Notes under the pieces: model-generated | What the model saw: the letters and a program-made list of their open reading frames with translations, nothing else | What the model was told of the DNA's origin: nothing | Databases searched by the model: none | NCBI GenBank assembly: GCA_002786715.1 | Contig: PCTW01000032.1 | Span: 16,658-63,413, forward strand | DNA from: Bdellovibrio sp. CG22_combo_CG10-13_8_21_14_all_39_27 | GTDB lineage: Bacteria; Bdellovibrionota; Bacteriovoracia; Bacteriovoracales; Bacteriovoracaceae | Direction: 5' to 3' | Length of the DNA: 46,756 bases | Made by a program: the position numbers and the translations under genes | Shown: positions 33,096-41,970 of the stretch, piece after piece | Numbering within the stretch: position 1 is the first letter of the stretch | How the letters are laid out: each line of letters opens with the position of its first letter

Positions 33096-34010
33096 TTAAT
33101 TGAGTTCTGGCACTTTCGTTATGCGATAGACTTTCTCTTCGCTGATTAAGCCTGAGTTTGATCTCTCATTTGATTTTTGACAAAATTGATCTTGGTCAAC
33201 TTTAAAATCTTCTGCGCCTTGAATGAGGATCCCTTCAACCAAACCTGTTTTCTTATTAAAAACTGGAGAGCCTGAGTTTCCTGCATAAGTATCGAGGTTC
33301 GCTGTAAAGTAATGACTTTTTCTGACGATGGTTCTAATTGGAGTGATCAACTCTTTCCAATTGGCCAATTTGATTGAAGCCCCATCGGCTATTTTTTGTG
33401 GAAGTCCCATTGGGTGGCCAATGACCACCAATTTTGTTCCAACAAAAGCGCGACCTTTTGTTCTGAACTTAAGAGGTTCACGATCTGTTACAGGACGATC
33501 AAGTTCAATCACGGCATAATCTCTAATTTTATAATAGCTGCCTTCCAATTTTTGACTGATAATTCTTTTGCATGAATAGACATCTTTTTTGGCTATCGTT
33601 TCATGGACATTCAAATAGCTAAAAACCCATTTGTAGTTTTCACAATCAAAATCGCTGGTAATACAGTGACCGGCCGTAACTAGCTTCGTAGGTGAGATGA
33701 GAAAACCTGTACAGACTGGAAGAATATTTTGCTCACCAAATCTCTCAGTAGGGCAAAAGCTAAAAGCATTGGCCGCAGTATTCTTATTAAAGGTGTAAGT
33801 TGAGCTATTAAAATCGATCAACTTTGAACTGCTCACCATTCCTGCAACAGACATTGATGCTTTTTGGAATCTTTTATCACCATAGAGATAAGGCTCTACC
33901 CGATTATCTGTGCCGTAAATGAGTTTATCGCCTGTGACTTTGAGATCAATGGCATGCGCAGAGAATGTGCTTGCGATTGTCAAAAGAGTAAGAAGTGCTG
34001 TCGTTTTCAT
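33096..34010 (-). CDS. Secreted trypsin-like (S1/V8-type) serine protease
   Basis: A 304-residue protein with a cleavable signal (TLLTIASTFSAHA). The triad is His115 in LVTAGHCIT, Asp154 in IRDYAVIELD and Ser236 in YAGNSGSPVFN, the GNSGSP form typical of V8/glutamyl-endopeptidase relatives. Cysteines around the His loop (Cys86, Cys100, Cys116, Cys123) suit disulfides. A pro-region of about 50 residues may precede the mature enzyme. It is secreted to the periplasm or outside. It starts the 34011-34382 gap, which holds one miniprotein gene. Confidence 0.9.
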   Translation of the reverse strand: MKTTALLTLLTIASTFSAHAIDLKVTGDKLIYGTDNRVEPYLYGDKRFQKASMSVAGMVSSSKLIDFNSSTYTFNKNTAANAFSFCPTERFGEQNILPVCTGFLISPTKLVTAGHCITSDFDCENYKWVFSYLNVHETIAKKDVYSCKRIISQKLEGSYYKIRDYAVIELDRPVTDREPLKFRTKGRAFVGTKLVVIGHPMGLPQKIADGASIKLANWKELITPIRTIVRKSHYFTANLDTYAGNSGSPVFNKKTGLVEGILIQGAEDFKVDQDQFCQKSNERSNSGLISEEKVYRITKVPELN

Positions 34011-34109
34011 GGATTTCCCCAGTTTTTAATTCTGGGGCAAGATAGTTCAAAACGGTGTTCGTCTCAAGTGAGAGAGTAATCTTTTTAGAGTAATAAGTTA
34101 CCAAAAAGT

Positions 34110-34241
34110 CTAAGTCGAGCGTTGTGATTTCCGGCTTTTAACCGGAACAGGTACTCGTTCATTCTTTTTAGCGATGTCTTTTGCTAGTGAAGCCAAGCCT
34201 ATGGCCCCAATAACGACAGATATCCAGGTGATCAATCCCAT
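34110..34241 (-). CDS. 43-residue membrane miniprotein
   Basis: An ATG-started frame of 43 codons: a single hydrophobic helix (LITWISVVIGAIGLASLA, residues 3-20) followed by a basic tail (KDIAKKNERVPVPVKSRKSQ). A good Shine-Dalgarno (AGGAG) lies seven bases before the ATG. It fills the middle of the 372-bp stretch 34011-34382, which otherwise shows nothing but A/T-rich sequence and a 6-bp inverted repeat (TTCCGG at 34129-34134, CCGGAA at 34142-34147) inside this gene. The shape suits a small membrane-bound regulator. I know no family for it. Confidence 0.5.
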   Translation of the reverse strand: MGLITWISVVIGAIGLASLAKDIAKKNERVPVPVKSRKSQRST

Positions 34242-34382
34242 TAAGGCTCCTCAATCTCAGAGAGTAGGTCCTCTAAGATATTTTACCAGATAATGCCTAA
34301 TCGGCGTAATAGGGGAAAAGCTGTAATCGGTTAGACAAGAAATCAGGTAGATGGAGCTGAGATGGCCTGTATATGGGCCAAT

Positions 34383-34967
34383 TTAAAGAAGAGATTGCAC
34401 TTTGTTGATAAATTTTGCGGTCTTGCACTGTTCCCAGTAACCGTTGGCCAAAGCGACAGGTATATCTGATTGGAGCATCGCCACGGTCTCAATAACTGTG
34501 GCCTTGCACTCATCTCCACCTGTAACCAGGTGTGCGCCCTCGTGAATAAAGATTTGGGCCATCAGCTCGGGGCTTTGAAAGAGGCCGATCGGGCATACAT
34601 TCATATCCTTTCCGACATAGTTAATCGCAAAGGCCAATACATTTCCTCCAGAGCAATAGCGGCTTTTAGAATCGGGAGAAATGATATTGAGTTGGGTTTT
34701 TTTCAGTCTCAAAGCGAGGTTTTTATAAATTCGATTTTGACCAAAAAAACCATGAGTCCAAGGATTATCAGTTGCTGCTTTTTCTACAATTTTAATCGCA
34801 AGTTCATGGGCCAGATTGAGCTTTTCGAGAATCTCAGCTTTCTCTGCTGAATTCCAACGATCGAGCATTTCTTGCTCTTTCACGAGAATGACTCCGTCCT
34901 GTGAAAACTCAGTCGCATTTGCAAAAGACGTGACAAAGAAGAAAGCAATTAGGACGAAGGTTTTCAT
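34383..34967 (-). CDS. Exported putative zinc metallopeptidase (HEGAH)
   Basis: A 194-residue protein with signal peptide (VLIAFFFVTSFANA). The key motif is IFIHEGAHLVTGGDECKATVIE: His142, Glu143, His146 as HExxH, with Asp152 and Glu160 as possible third ligands (aspzincin or gluzincin style). Four or five cysteines (CSGGN, NVCPIG, DECKA, EQCKT) may form disulfides. No known family is certain. It lies between the membrane miniprotein and the methyltransferase, both same strand, without tight spacing. Confidence 0.55.
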   Translation of the reverse strand: MKTFVLIAFFFVTSFANATEFSQDGVILVKEQEMLDRWNSAEKAEILEKLNLAHELAIKIVEKAATDNPWTHGFFGQNRIYKNLALRLKKTQLNIISPDSKSRYCSGGNVLAFAINYVGKDMNVCPIGLFQSPELMAQIFIHEGAHLVTGGDECKATVIETVAMLQSDIPVALANGYWEQCKTAKFINKVQSLL

Positions 34968-35040
34968 CTGTCGATCTTCTCATTTCAAGCGAATTTAAAA
35001 CAGAATGACTGAAAAAAGGATGGGTGCGATTAAAATTTAG

Positions 35041-35799
35041 TCACTTTTGTGCGATCACCAAAAAGCTATCTCTGCGGTCGTAAACTCTAGGGTCTACAAG
35101 TAAGATTTTTAGTCCTAAGTGCTCAAATAATTGGGCGATTTCAATTTCAGTCCAGACATGATGATGTATGCTCGCAGAGTCTAACAACTGCTGCTTGTCG
35201 AGATGCTTATAGTGTTCTGGCATGAGGTCTTTTTGAACTACGTTTTGAAACCATTCTTCTAGGTGAGTATCATCATTGTAGGGGACGTCTTTCTCGTAAT
35301 CTTCAATGAGATGTGAAAGTGGAGTCGTTTGTCGAAAGCGATCATTGGTTCTTTCTTTATGGGGAAGGAAGCAGATGATAACTCCACCTTTTTTGAGAAC
35401 TCGAATCCATTCTTTGAGTGCTTTTATGGGGTTGGCGATATGTTCGAGAACATGCTCGCTCAGAACAAACTGAAACGTTTCAGATTCATAAGGTATTTTA
35501 TCTCCTTTGAAAAAGACTTTGGCGATAGATCCTTGAACTCCATGTGAGCTGAAGGCATCTGAAAGTACGGTTCGATTTGTCGGGCTAATCGTTCTTGAGC
35601 CACATCCAATTTCTAAACCAACTCCCTGGGGAGCAAATTGCTGAATTTTTTTTCGAGAGAAGCTTCGCCGATGGGCACGATTGAGAAATTGGTAAAAAGC
35701 CTTATGGCCTCTATCTTTTAGGAGTGTTCTAAAATAGTGAAGAAAGTCTACTTTTTCAAAAGTATAATCGCTTAAATTATTGACCATAATGATTCCCAT
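35041..35799 (-). CDS. SAM-dependent class I methyltransferase
   Basis: A 252-residue protein. The SAM site is VGLEIGCGSR (motif I), then FQFVLSEHVLEHIANPIKALKEWIRVLKKGGVIICFLP, the type-11 methyltransferase core. The N-terminus FRTLLKDRGHKAFYQFLNRAHRRSFSRKK is basic. ATG 35799 has no ribosome site, whereas ATG 35787 is preceded by GGGA, so the protein may be four residues shorter. It sits before the O-antigen ligase cluster on the same strand but 212 bp away; it may modify surface sugars or a small metabolite. Confidence 0.8.
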   Translation of the reverse strand: MGIIMVNNLSDYTFEKVDFLHYFRTLLKDRGHKAFYQFLNRAHRRSFSRKKIQQFAPQGVGLEIGCGSRTISPTNRTVLSDAFSSHGVQGSIAKVFFKGDKIPYESETFQFVLSEHVLEHIANPIKALKEWIRVLKKGGVIICFLPHKERTNDRFRQTTPLSHLIEDYEKDVPYNDDTHLEEWFQNVVQKDLMPEHYKHLDKQQLLDSASIHHHVWTEIEIAQLFEHLGLKILLVDPRVYDRRDSFLVIAQK

Positions 35800-36011
35800 T
35801 TTATGAGAATCTATTGCTTAATGGCAACGAAAAGCGAAATTAGACCTGAACTTTTGTACCAATCAAAATAATAAGTGAAATAAGGCTATAAATAACCATA
35901 TCGATCTTTTCCACAGGTTCCCCCTCTAATTAAAACAAGTGGCCATCAATATCATGTGTGGCGGGGAAATTAATAGATGGTGTGTAAAATGTAAATGATT
36001 TTACTCAATTT

Positions 36012-37355
36012 TTACAAATGGGAATCTTCTTGAAATCGCGAGCTTTTACTCCATATGATCGCCAAGTAGCCAAAGATCAAGTAATACATTCGATCGCCCA
36101 GTCCCCCTAAGGAAAGGTGGACGTGATAAATCACAAAAACGGGTAAATGGGAAAGTAGAAAAAGTCCTAACATTTGCCGGTTAGGATCCTTTTGTACGAG
36201 CGCCTTGATGGTTCCCATGATCATCATAAAATAGCCGATAATGGATAAGAGGAGCAGTGGCCAACCTCCAATAACACCAGCTGAAATGAAGAGATTATGA
36301 GGGTCCTTAAATGAGTTATAACCTTCCATTTCGACGCCTTCACCACCCATGAATTTATAAAGAATTCCTTGACCAAAATATTCACTTTTTTTGAACATTT
36401 TTATTCCACGTGTGACTTCTTCCATACGGGATTCAATGCCATCTTGAGCAGGTCGCATACCAAAACTTTTATGTCCAGTGGCCACATCGTAGATGAATTC
36501 ACCAGTAGGCACTCCAAAGAGTAAAACGGCCGTTGTAAAAATCGAGATAAAGCAAAATTTGAACAGACGAACTGTTTTTTTCTTAGAACCATAAATGAGT
36601 GTCGCCACAAAAAAGACTAAAAGAATTGTGATTACTGCTGCTTTAGTGGCCGTGAGTAAAACGGCAATGGTAATAAGAAAAAGAATGAAGGGAAAAAGAA
36701 ATTTATTTTTTCTTTCGTGATAGGGACCGATACGGAAAACACTCGGTATAAAAAAGATAAACGCAAAAGTGGCAGCCGATACCATATGAGGAATATGCTT
36801 AAACACCCCAATGAATCTACCACCTCTAAAAAAATGGGGAAAAAAGATAGGTAAGAGTAATAGGCTGAGCAAAACCAGAATGACGCTGGTTCGACGAACG
36901 ATAAAGATAAATCGCTCTAACGGCATCATGGTCGGAATCATAATGCCGTACATGGTGAGCAGCACCAGAGCATTTAATAAACCGCCAAGTTGCATCCAAG
37001 GTGAGTAGGAAACGTTAACGAGTGCAATTTGGAAAAGTGTCTGAAGAGTTAAAACGACCATTAAGGTGTACATATAAAAGAGATAAAGCGGACTTAGTTT
37101 GACGAGTTTTTTAGTGCGAACCCATATGAAGAAGAGAATCGCAAAAATTCCAAAGTTGAGAGCGAAATTGATATAGGGGCTGAGGCCGTGTTGATAAACA
37201 ACAAAGGATAAGCGAAAGGGTACGATACGAGTCCATTTGAGTGATATTTTTGAAACAAACATCAATACTAAAAGAAAGACACAAATAGCATCAGTGATTT
37301 TACCTACTGATAACTTTGCATCGGCAATGGGATTGAGAGGCTTTGCTTGCTCCAT
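36012..37355 (-). CDS. O-antigen ligase/polymerase (WaaL/Wzy-like) membrane protein
   Basis: A 447-residue protein with about 11 membrane helices. The hallmark is DPHNLFISAGVIGGWPLLLL near residue 350 after a large periplasmic loop (GQGILYKFMGGEGVEM), the PHN motif of the Wzy_C/O-antigen ligase family. It joins or polymerises surface polysaccharide at the outer face of the inner membrane. It follows the SLBB gene by three bases; both are read leftward from the promoter near 37926, opposite to the Wzz-like gene. Confidence 0.8.
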   Translation of the reverse strand: MEQAKPLNPIADAKLSVGKITDAICVFLLVLMFVSKISLKWTRIVPFRLSFVVYQHGLSPYINFALNFGIFAILFFIWVRTKKLVKLSPLYLFYMYTLMVVLTLQTLFQIALVNVSYSPWMQLGGLLNALVLLTMYGIMIPTMMPLERFIFIVRRTSVILVLLSLLLLPIFFPHFFRGGRFIGVFKHIPHMVSAATFAFIFFIPSVFRIGPYHERKNKFLFPFILFLITIAVLLTATKAAVITILLVFFVATLIYGSKKKTVRLFKFCFISIFTTAVLLFGVPTGEFIYDVATGHKSFGMRPAQDGIESRMEEVTRGIKMFKKSEYFGQGILYKFMGGEGVEMEGYNSFKDPHNLFISAGVIGGWPLLLLSIIGYFMMIMGTIKALVQKDPNRQMLGLFLLSHLPVFVIYHVHLSLGGLGDRMYYLIFGYLAIIWSKSSRFQEDSHL

Positions 37356-37358
37356 TAA

Positions 37359-37886
37359 TTAATTTTTTCTACGATCTTCAATTGCAAGCACCGTGAGTGC
37401 TGAGGTTAAGATAACGGAGATGACTGTGACCAAACGAAAAGTATCATTACTGATAAGGCTCGTTCGTGGCTTAACCAAAACAATGTCATTGGTTTGAAGT
37501 GCGTAATCATTTTTAGGGTTGTTCTCTAAAGTTTTTTCCAAGTCGAGAACCAAGCTTTCTTGTTTTTTTCCTGTCTCATTATCTTTTACACCGTGCAAAT
37601 CATTTCCAATAAGAACTTCATTGAGGTTGGCATTATTGGTAGTCCCACCTGCAAGACTCAACAATGTGATGAGCTTCAAATTTTTTGGAACGTGATAGAG
37701 ACCAGCTCTTTGAACTTCACCAAGCAAGCGAATAGAGATCAGTTCTTCGTCGCGATTTGACTGAAAAATAAATTCAGAAGGTTGAGACAATTTGTATTGG
37801 CGGGCCTTGATGTCGGAGATTTCAAAGGCGTAACTACTACTGATTAAGAGTGAGTAACAAAGTATGGCACTGATTAAGCGTTTCAT
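37359..37886 (-). CDS. SLBB-domain polysaccharide export-related protein
   Basis: A 175-residue protein: signal peptide (ISAILCYSLLISSSYA), one SLBB domain (ISIRLLGEVQRAGLYHVPKNLKLITLLSLAGGTTNNA, about residues 50-90), a linker with NDIVLVKPR, and a C-terminal membrane helix (RLVTVISVILTSALTVLAI). It lacks the polysaccharide export (Wza) domain itself, so it is a partial relative that may assist a separate exporter. First gene of a leftward pair with the O-antigen ligase. Confidence 0.75.
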   Translation of the reverse strand: MKRLISAILCYSLLISSSYAFEISDIKARQYKLSQPSEFIFQSNRDEELISIRLLGEVQRAGLYHVPKNLKLITLLSLAGGTTNNANLNEVLIGNDLHGVKDNETGKKQESLVLDLEKTLENNPKNDYALQTNDIVLVKPRTSLISNDTFRLVTVISVILTSALTVLAIEDRRKN

Positions 37887-37925
37887 TCTAGCTCCAAGTC
37901 ATTGATAATTCGTAAAGACGCTTCT

Positions 37926-37953
37926 ATTATACTGAGACAATCAAGCTTATGAA
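37926..37953 (-). promoter_or_regulatory. Promoter for the SLBB/O-antigen ligase pair
   Basis: On the minus strand, a perfect TATAAT (37931-37926) is preceded after 16 bp by TTCATA (37953-37948, four of six). Transcription would start near 37919, about 33 bases before the ATG at 37886. The -10 is strong, the -35 weak. Confidence 0.45.
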
Positions 37954-38033
37954 AGAAGATAACTGATGATTATTTAAGAAGTTCTGAGGGCTTACCGAAG
38001 AGACTTTATTCAATTTAAAGACGGAGTGATGTT

Positions 38034-39335
38034 TTGGAAACTTTTAACCATGGTTATAAATCACCTGATTTAAAACCCCCCGAGCCCCAAGAAGAAGTTA
38101 CCATGCTCGAGGTCGTTACTGTTTTCTTAGGCCGCTGGAAATATTTAGTAACTTTGGCCTTGGTCTTTGTTTTGATTGCACTCGTTAAGCATAAGTATTA
38201 TCCGATTTATCCTTCGACAGGTAAGCTCATCATCAAAGATCAAAGTGACGGTCAGATACAATCATTTCTTAAAAACATCCCGAGCAGCTTTGGTGGATTG
38301 TCGATTCAAAATTCAAGTGACCAAGTCAATAAAGCGATCATTTTTCTGGAGACTAATGATTTTTTTATGTCATTGGCACAAAGAGTCCTCGATATCGTTC
38401 AAATGGACCAGTTAGATGCGCCTGACAATATGGCCTTTCAAGCTTTACTTGCGCAAATCAAAACTCCAAAAGACGATCCTGAGTACCTTCAAATACTGGC
38501 GTCAAAACTAGATACAATGATATCTTTTTCTCCCTCAAAAACAGGTCAGATCATTTTCAAAGTGAAATCGAGCAATAAATCGATTTCCGTTTATTTGGTT
38601 AATGCCGCTCTCGATCAAGCCAAAGAAGTTTTGATTGCCCATGAAATGAATGAGCTTAATCGTGCTGAAACTTACTTCCAATCAGAAGTTGAAAAAGTCA
38701 AAAAACGTTTAGATGAGCTAGAAGGGGAAACCGTTTTTAAGTTAAGAGAGAAAGATACTATTTCAGTAGATGCAAAGACGGACGAAACTTCTCGTTATTT
38801 AAATGAACTTCGTAAAAATATTAATGATAACAAAATTAAAATCAGCGAGAATAATTTGCTCCTAAAGTCTCTAAGAAAAAAACTTAAAAAAGGTCAACAT
38901 GCGGAGACAAACGCGCTCAGTAAGTTTGATTTAAGTAATAAAATATTAATGATCGAAGATGAAAATAAGGCCTATCGTATACGCTTAAAAACTTACGAGA
39001 GTTATTTAAAGAAAAACTCTGGGCAAAGTCAAAAACTTGTTCCTTTTCAAAATGAGATTGAAAAAATTAAAAATAATTATCTCTTTGAATCAAAAGTATA
39101 CGAGAATCTCAGGGATTCTCTGGCCAGGATTGGTCTGCAAAAAACTTTTGTCTTGTACAGCGTCGAGATTTTGGAACAAGAGCGCATGAGTAGAGTTAAA
39201 TCGGAACCAGGTTTAATCATGATGATTTTGATAGCAATAATGCTGTCTCAAATCATTGGGTTTGGAGCGATTTACTTAATCGAACTCTTTAAACCTCTTC
39301 GAAAAACCAAAGATCCTCTCTATTTCAGAGTCTAA
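38034..39335 (+). CDS. Wzz/chain-length-determinant family protein
   Basis: A 433-residue inner membrane protein with a helix at each end (about 35-55 and 397-418), and a long periplasmic coiled-coil region (residues 195-360, rich in KxLDELE and NKIKISENN type heptads). This is the Wzz/PCP layout that controls the length of surface polysaccharide. No cytoplasmic tyrosine kinase domain follows. TTG 38034 with GGAG seven bases upstream is the likely start; no in-frame ATG precedes the first helix. It diverges from the SLBB and O-antigen ligase genes and ends with a four-base overlap with the convergent ferredoxin-like gene. Confidence 0.8.
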   Translation: METFNHGYKSPDLKPPEPQEEVTMLEVVTVFLGRWKYLVTLALVFVLIALVKHKYYPIYPSTGKLIIKDQSDGQIQSFLKNIPSSFGGLSIQNSSDQVNKAIIFLETNDFFMSLAQRVLDIVQMDQLDAPDNMAFQALLAQIKTPKDDPEYLQILASKLDTMISFSPSKTGQIIFKVKSSNKSISVYLVNAALDQAKEVLIAHEMNELNRAETYFQSEVEKVKKRLDELEGETVFKLREKDTISVDAKTDETSRYLNELRKNINDNKIKISENNLLLKSLRKKLKKGQHAETNALSKFDLSNKILMIEDENKAYRIRLKTYESYLKKNSGQSQKLVPFQNEIEKIKNNYLFESKVYENLRDSLARIGLQKTFVLYSVEILEQERMSRVKSEPGLIMMILIAIMLSQIIGFGAIYLIELFKPLRKTKDPLYFRV

Positions 39336-39637
39336 TCATTCATAAGCTTCTCGAGAACTTCTTGAACTCTGAAATCATCTTGAGGCGATAGCCCTAAGAG
39401 CCATTTGTTTTGCGGATAAATGGCGCAACTGATGCCATGTTCGCATTGACCAAGGCAACCAGAGGAGTTGACTCGTATTTGCGATTTTCCAAATTTTTCG
39501 ATGGCCCATTTTTTTATTCGATTTCGCAGGTCAGCAGTTTGTTCAGGATCGGTATATGTGCCATCAGTCTTCTTGTGCTGACAAGAAGTACAGATAAAGG
39601 CATGAACTTTGTAATCGGTTTTAGTTGAGCTATCCAT
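39332..39637 (-). CDS. Thioredoxin-like [2Fe-2S] ferredoxin
   Basis: A 101-residue protein with the four cysteines of the TRX-fold (Aquifex-type) ferredoxin family: FICTSCQHKK in the first half and SSGCLGQCEHGISC in the second, then AIYPQNKWLLGLSPQDD, the usual end. It carries one [2Fe-2S] cluster and passes electrons in the cytoplasm. Partner unknown. It ends in a four-base overlap (CTAA) with the Wzz-like gene. Confidence 0.85.
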   Translation of the reverse strand: MDSSTKTDYKVHAFICTSCQHKKTDGTYTDPEQTADLRNRIKKWAIEKFGKSQIRVNSSGCLGQCEHGISCAIYPQNKWLLGLSPQDDFRVQEVLEKLMND

Positions 39638-39761
39638 TTGGTTATTCCCTTTGTCGTCATTCTCGTCACTTGATCATTTCAATGAGAGCTAAAACGTTTT
39701 ATCATATTGCATAGACTTTGTATTTTAGTATCTAAATTTTGTCCAACGGAGGGACAAAACG

Positions 39762-41174
39762 ATGACCATTCAAAAATCACTTGATCCCATTCAAAAGGCC
39801 CTTGAAATCAATCTCAACGCCCAAATCTATGGAACTTTTGCGGAAATTGGCGCAGGACAGGAAGTGGCCAGAGCTTTTTTTAGGGCCGGTGGCGCAGCAG
39901 GTACCGTGGCCAAGACCATGTCGGCCTATGATATGACTTTTTCTGATTCAATTTACGGCAAGTCTTCTCGCTATGTTTCTGATGATCGCTTGGTAACAAT
40001 GCTTAAATATGAGATGGACCTCTTGGTTGAAAGACTTGGACCTAAGAGAGGAAGTGATACTCGCTTTTTCTGTTTTGCAGATACTGTGGCCGCTAAGAGC
40101 TTTAAGGGGGGAGGCGATTGTCACGGTTGGCTGGGAATGCGTTTTCAGCATGAAATCAATGCTCCAAGCTCGCAAGTTATCGTGCATATTCGCATGTTGG
40201 ATAAAATCAATCTTCAGCAACAAGAAGCTCTTGGCATCGTGGGCGTGAATTTGATTTATGCTTGTAGTTACCTTAGTGACGATCGTGAGAAATTTATTGT
40301 TTCTTTGATGGATCACTTAGGACCAGATCGAATTGAAATTGATATGATTACGGTCAATGGGCCGGCATTTAAAAATGTTGATTCACGACTTTGGAGTTTG
40401 GAGCTGGTTAAACATGACTTCACCCAAGCTGTTTTATTCAACGAAAAGGGCGACGTTATCAATGCTAAAGATGCCCTCTATAAAAAACATATTCTCACAT
40501 GCAGAGGCTCTTATCGACCACCAACATTAGTTAATATTGATATGCTTGAACGTGGGAAACAAACCATGATGAAGGATCTCAAATGTAAGAATGATGAACT
40601 GTGGGTATTGCCAGAAATCTCGATGAACAAATTGAGAGAAAGAGGTGGAGAAGTCGATAACGAAGATTTCTTGGCAAGAGTAGATCTTCTCAAAGAAATT
40701 AATTATTCCGTTTTGATTTCTAATTATCGTAACTATTCAGAGTTGTCTCAGTTCTTGGCCCAAAACTCAAAGATGAACATTGGCTTCGTCTTTGGCTATT
40801 ATAACCTGATCGAAATATTTGATGAGTCTCGCTATGATGAACATCCCGCTGGCATTCTTGGTGGGGTAGGAGAGCTGATTGGTCAACGAGGTCGTTTTTA
40901 CTGTTATCCAGGTCACGATGAAAAAACTCAATCGACTCTCAGTTTAAAAGATGCTCCTGTGGCAAAGGAAGTCCGCCCTCTCATTGATTATTTGATTGCA
41001 CGCAATCGCCTTAGTGATATTACGGAATATAATCAAAATGTTTTTCACATTTGGTCTCGCACCGTATTGAAAATGATTCAAAATGGAGAGTCGGGCTGGG
41101 AAGAGATGGTCCCAAAGGGTTTGGCAAAACTAGTCAAAGAAAAATGCCTCTTTGGGTATCCTTGCAAGGTGTAA
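39762..41174 (+). CDS. Conserved soluble protein of unknown function (GTFAEIGAGQEVAR family)
   Basis: A 470-residue cytoplasmic protein without signal or membrane segments. Conserved blocks are YGTFAEIGAGQEVARAFFRAGGAAGTVAKTMSAYDM-like at residues 25-60, RFFCFADTVAAKSF, CHGWLGMRFQ and ALGIVGVNLIYA. I recall this as a widespread family found in several phyla and carrying unreliable names such as nicotinate-nucleotide adenylyltransferase or TonB-related protein; no function is established to my knowledge. A strong Shine-Dalgarno (GGAGGG) precedes ATG 39762. The stop is four bases before the ATG of an RnfD-like gene, and that gene overlaps a DUF2330 gene, so the three make one operon. Confidence 0.7.
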   Translation: MTIQKSLDPIQKALEINLNAQIYGTFAEIGAGQEVARAFFRAGGAAGTVAKTMSAYDMTFSDSIYGKSSRYVSDDRLVTMLKYEMDLLVERLGPKRGSDTRFFCFADTVAAKSFKGGGDCHGWLGMRFQHEINAPSSQVIVHIRMLDKINLQQQEALGIVGVNLIYACSYLSDDREKFIVSLMDHLGPDRIEIDMITVNGPAFKNVDSRLWSLELVKHDFTQAVLFNEKGDVINAKDALYKKHILTCRGSYRPPTLVNIDMLERGKQTMMKDLKCKNDELWVLPEISMNKLRERGGEVDNEDFLARVDLLKEINYSVLISNYRNYSELSQFLAQNSKMNIGFVFGYYNLIEIFDESRYDEHPAGILGGVGELIGQRGRFYCYPGHDEKTQSTLSLKDAPVAKEVRPLIDYLIARNRLSDITEYNQNVFHIWSRTVLKMIQNGESGWEEMVPKGLAKLVKEKCLFGYPCKV

Positions 41175-41178
41175 TTTG

Positions 41179-41970
41179 ATGAAGCTCACTATAAGAGAGG
41201 GACAAATTGCATTGCAGTCCTTGTTGATAATGATTCTCATTTCACTTTTTTCTGTGATAATTCCAATTCATAGAATTGTATTCATTATTTCAAGTTGTTT
41301 GCTAACGCAGTTTTTCTTTGATTTAAAATTTTCAAGAAAGTTTAATTACAAAAGTTCATTTATTACCAGTATGTCGCTTCTCCTCTTAATTAAGACTCCT
41401 CATTATTCTTTTGATGTCATCGCCTCAGTCTTGGCGATTAGTAGTAAGTTTTTGATTCGAATGGACCGCAAGCACATTTTCAATCCTGCTAATTTTGCGA
41501 TTGTGATGCTTATGCTATTTGGTTGGGCTTGGGTCACTCCCATGCAATGGGGACAGGATATTTGGGTATTACTCATAGTGACTTTGTTTGGAACTTGGCT
41601 TTGTTACAAGGCCCAGAGGCTCGATGTTCCTTTGGTATTTCTTTTTGTCACATGGGCATTGCTTTTTCATCGTCACGTTCTCTTTTTAGGGGATCCTCTT
41701 CCCATTTTCTTTCACCGATTGTCGGTAGTCTCTCTTTATGTCTTTGCCTTTTTAATGATCTCGGATCCAAAGACCACTCCTCATCGCCTCGGAGCAAGGA
41801 TGATGTGGGTCTCTATGATTGCGATTATGAGTTTTGTTATTGAGAATCATTATTTCGTACGTCATGGAACTTTGTATGTTCTTTTTGCCTTTGCCTTTTT
41901 TAATGGACTCTTAAATAAAACTTTGCCTGGAAAGGAATTTGTATGGAAAGACTCAGCCGCCTCTTACTAA
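41179..41970 (+). CDS. RnfD/NqrB-like integral membrane protein
   Basis: A 263-residue membrane protein of about eight helices. HIFNPANFAIVML and FLMISDPKTTPHRLGARM are the conserved blocks of an RnfD-related family. I do not see the S/DGATxxT flavinylation motif of true RnfD/NqrB, and no RnfABCEG or ApbE gene is nearby, so it is an orphan relative with a different job. The frame extends nine codons upstream to 41152, but ATG 41179 starts with MKLTIREGQ and sits four bases after the preceding stop. It overlaps the DUF2330 gene by 28 bases. Confidence 0.75.
   Translation: MKLTIREGQIALQSLLIMILISLFSVIIPIHRIVFIISSCLLTQFFFDLKFSRKFNYKSSFITSMSLLLLIKTPHYSFDVIASVLAISSKFLIRMDRKHIFNPANFAIVMLMLFGWAWVTPMQWGQDIWVLLIVTLFGTWLCYKAQRLDVPLVFLFVTWALLFHRHVLFLGDPLPIFFHRLSVVSLYVFAFLMISDPKTTPHRLGARMMWVSMIAIMSFVIENHYFVRHGTLYVLFAFAFFNGLLNKTLPGKEFVWKDSAASY

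Noticed and set aside
34129-34147. 6-bp inverted repeat TTCCGG/CCGGAA as a terminator
   Set aside because: Stem is short, there is no T run and it falls inside the 43-residue frame.
41179-41970. A functional Rnf or Nqr complex
   Set aside because: Only one RnfD-like gene is present, without the flavinylation motif or any other Rnf/Nqr subunit.
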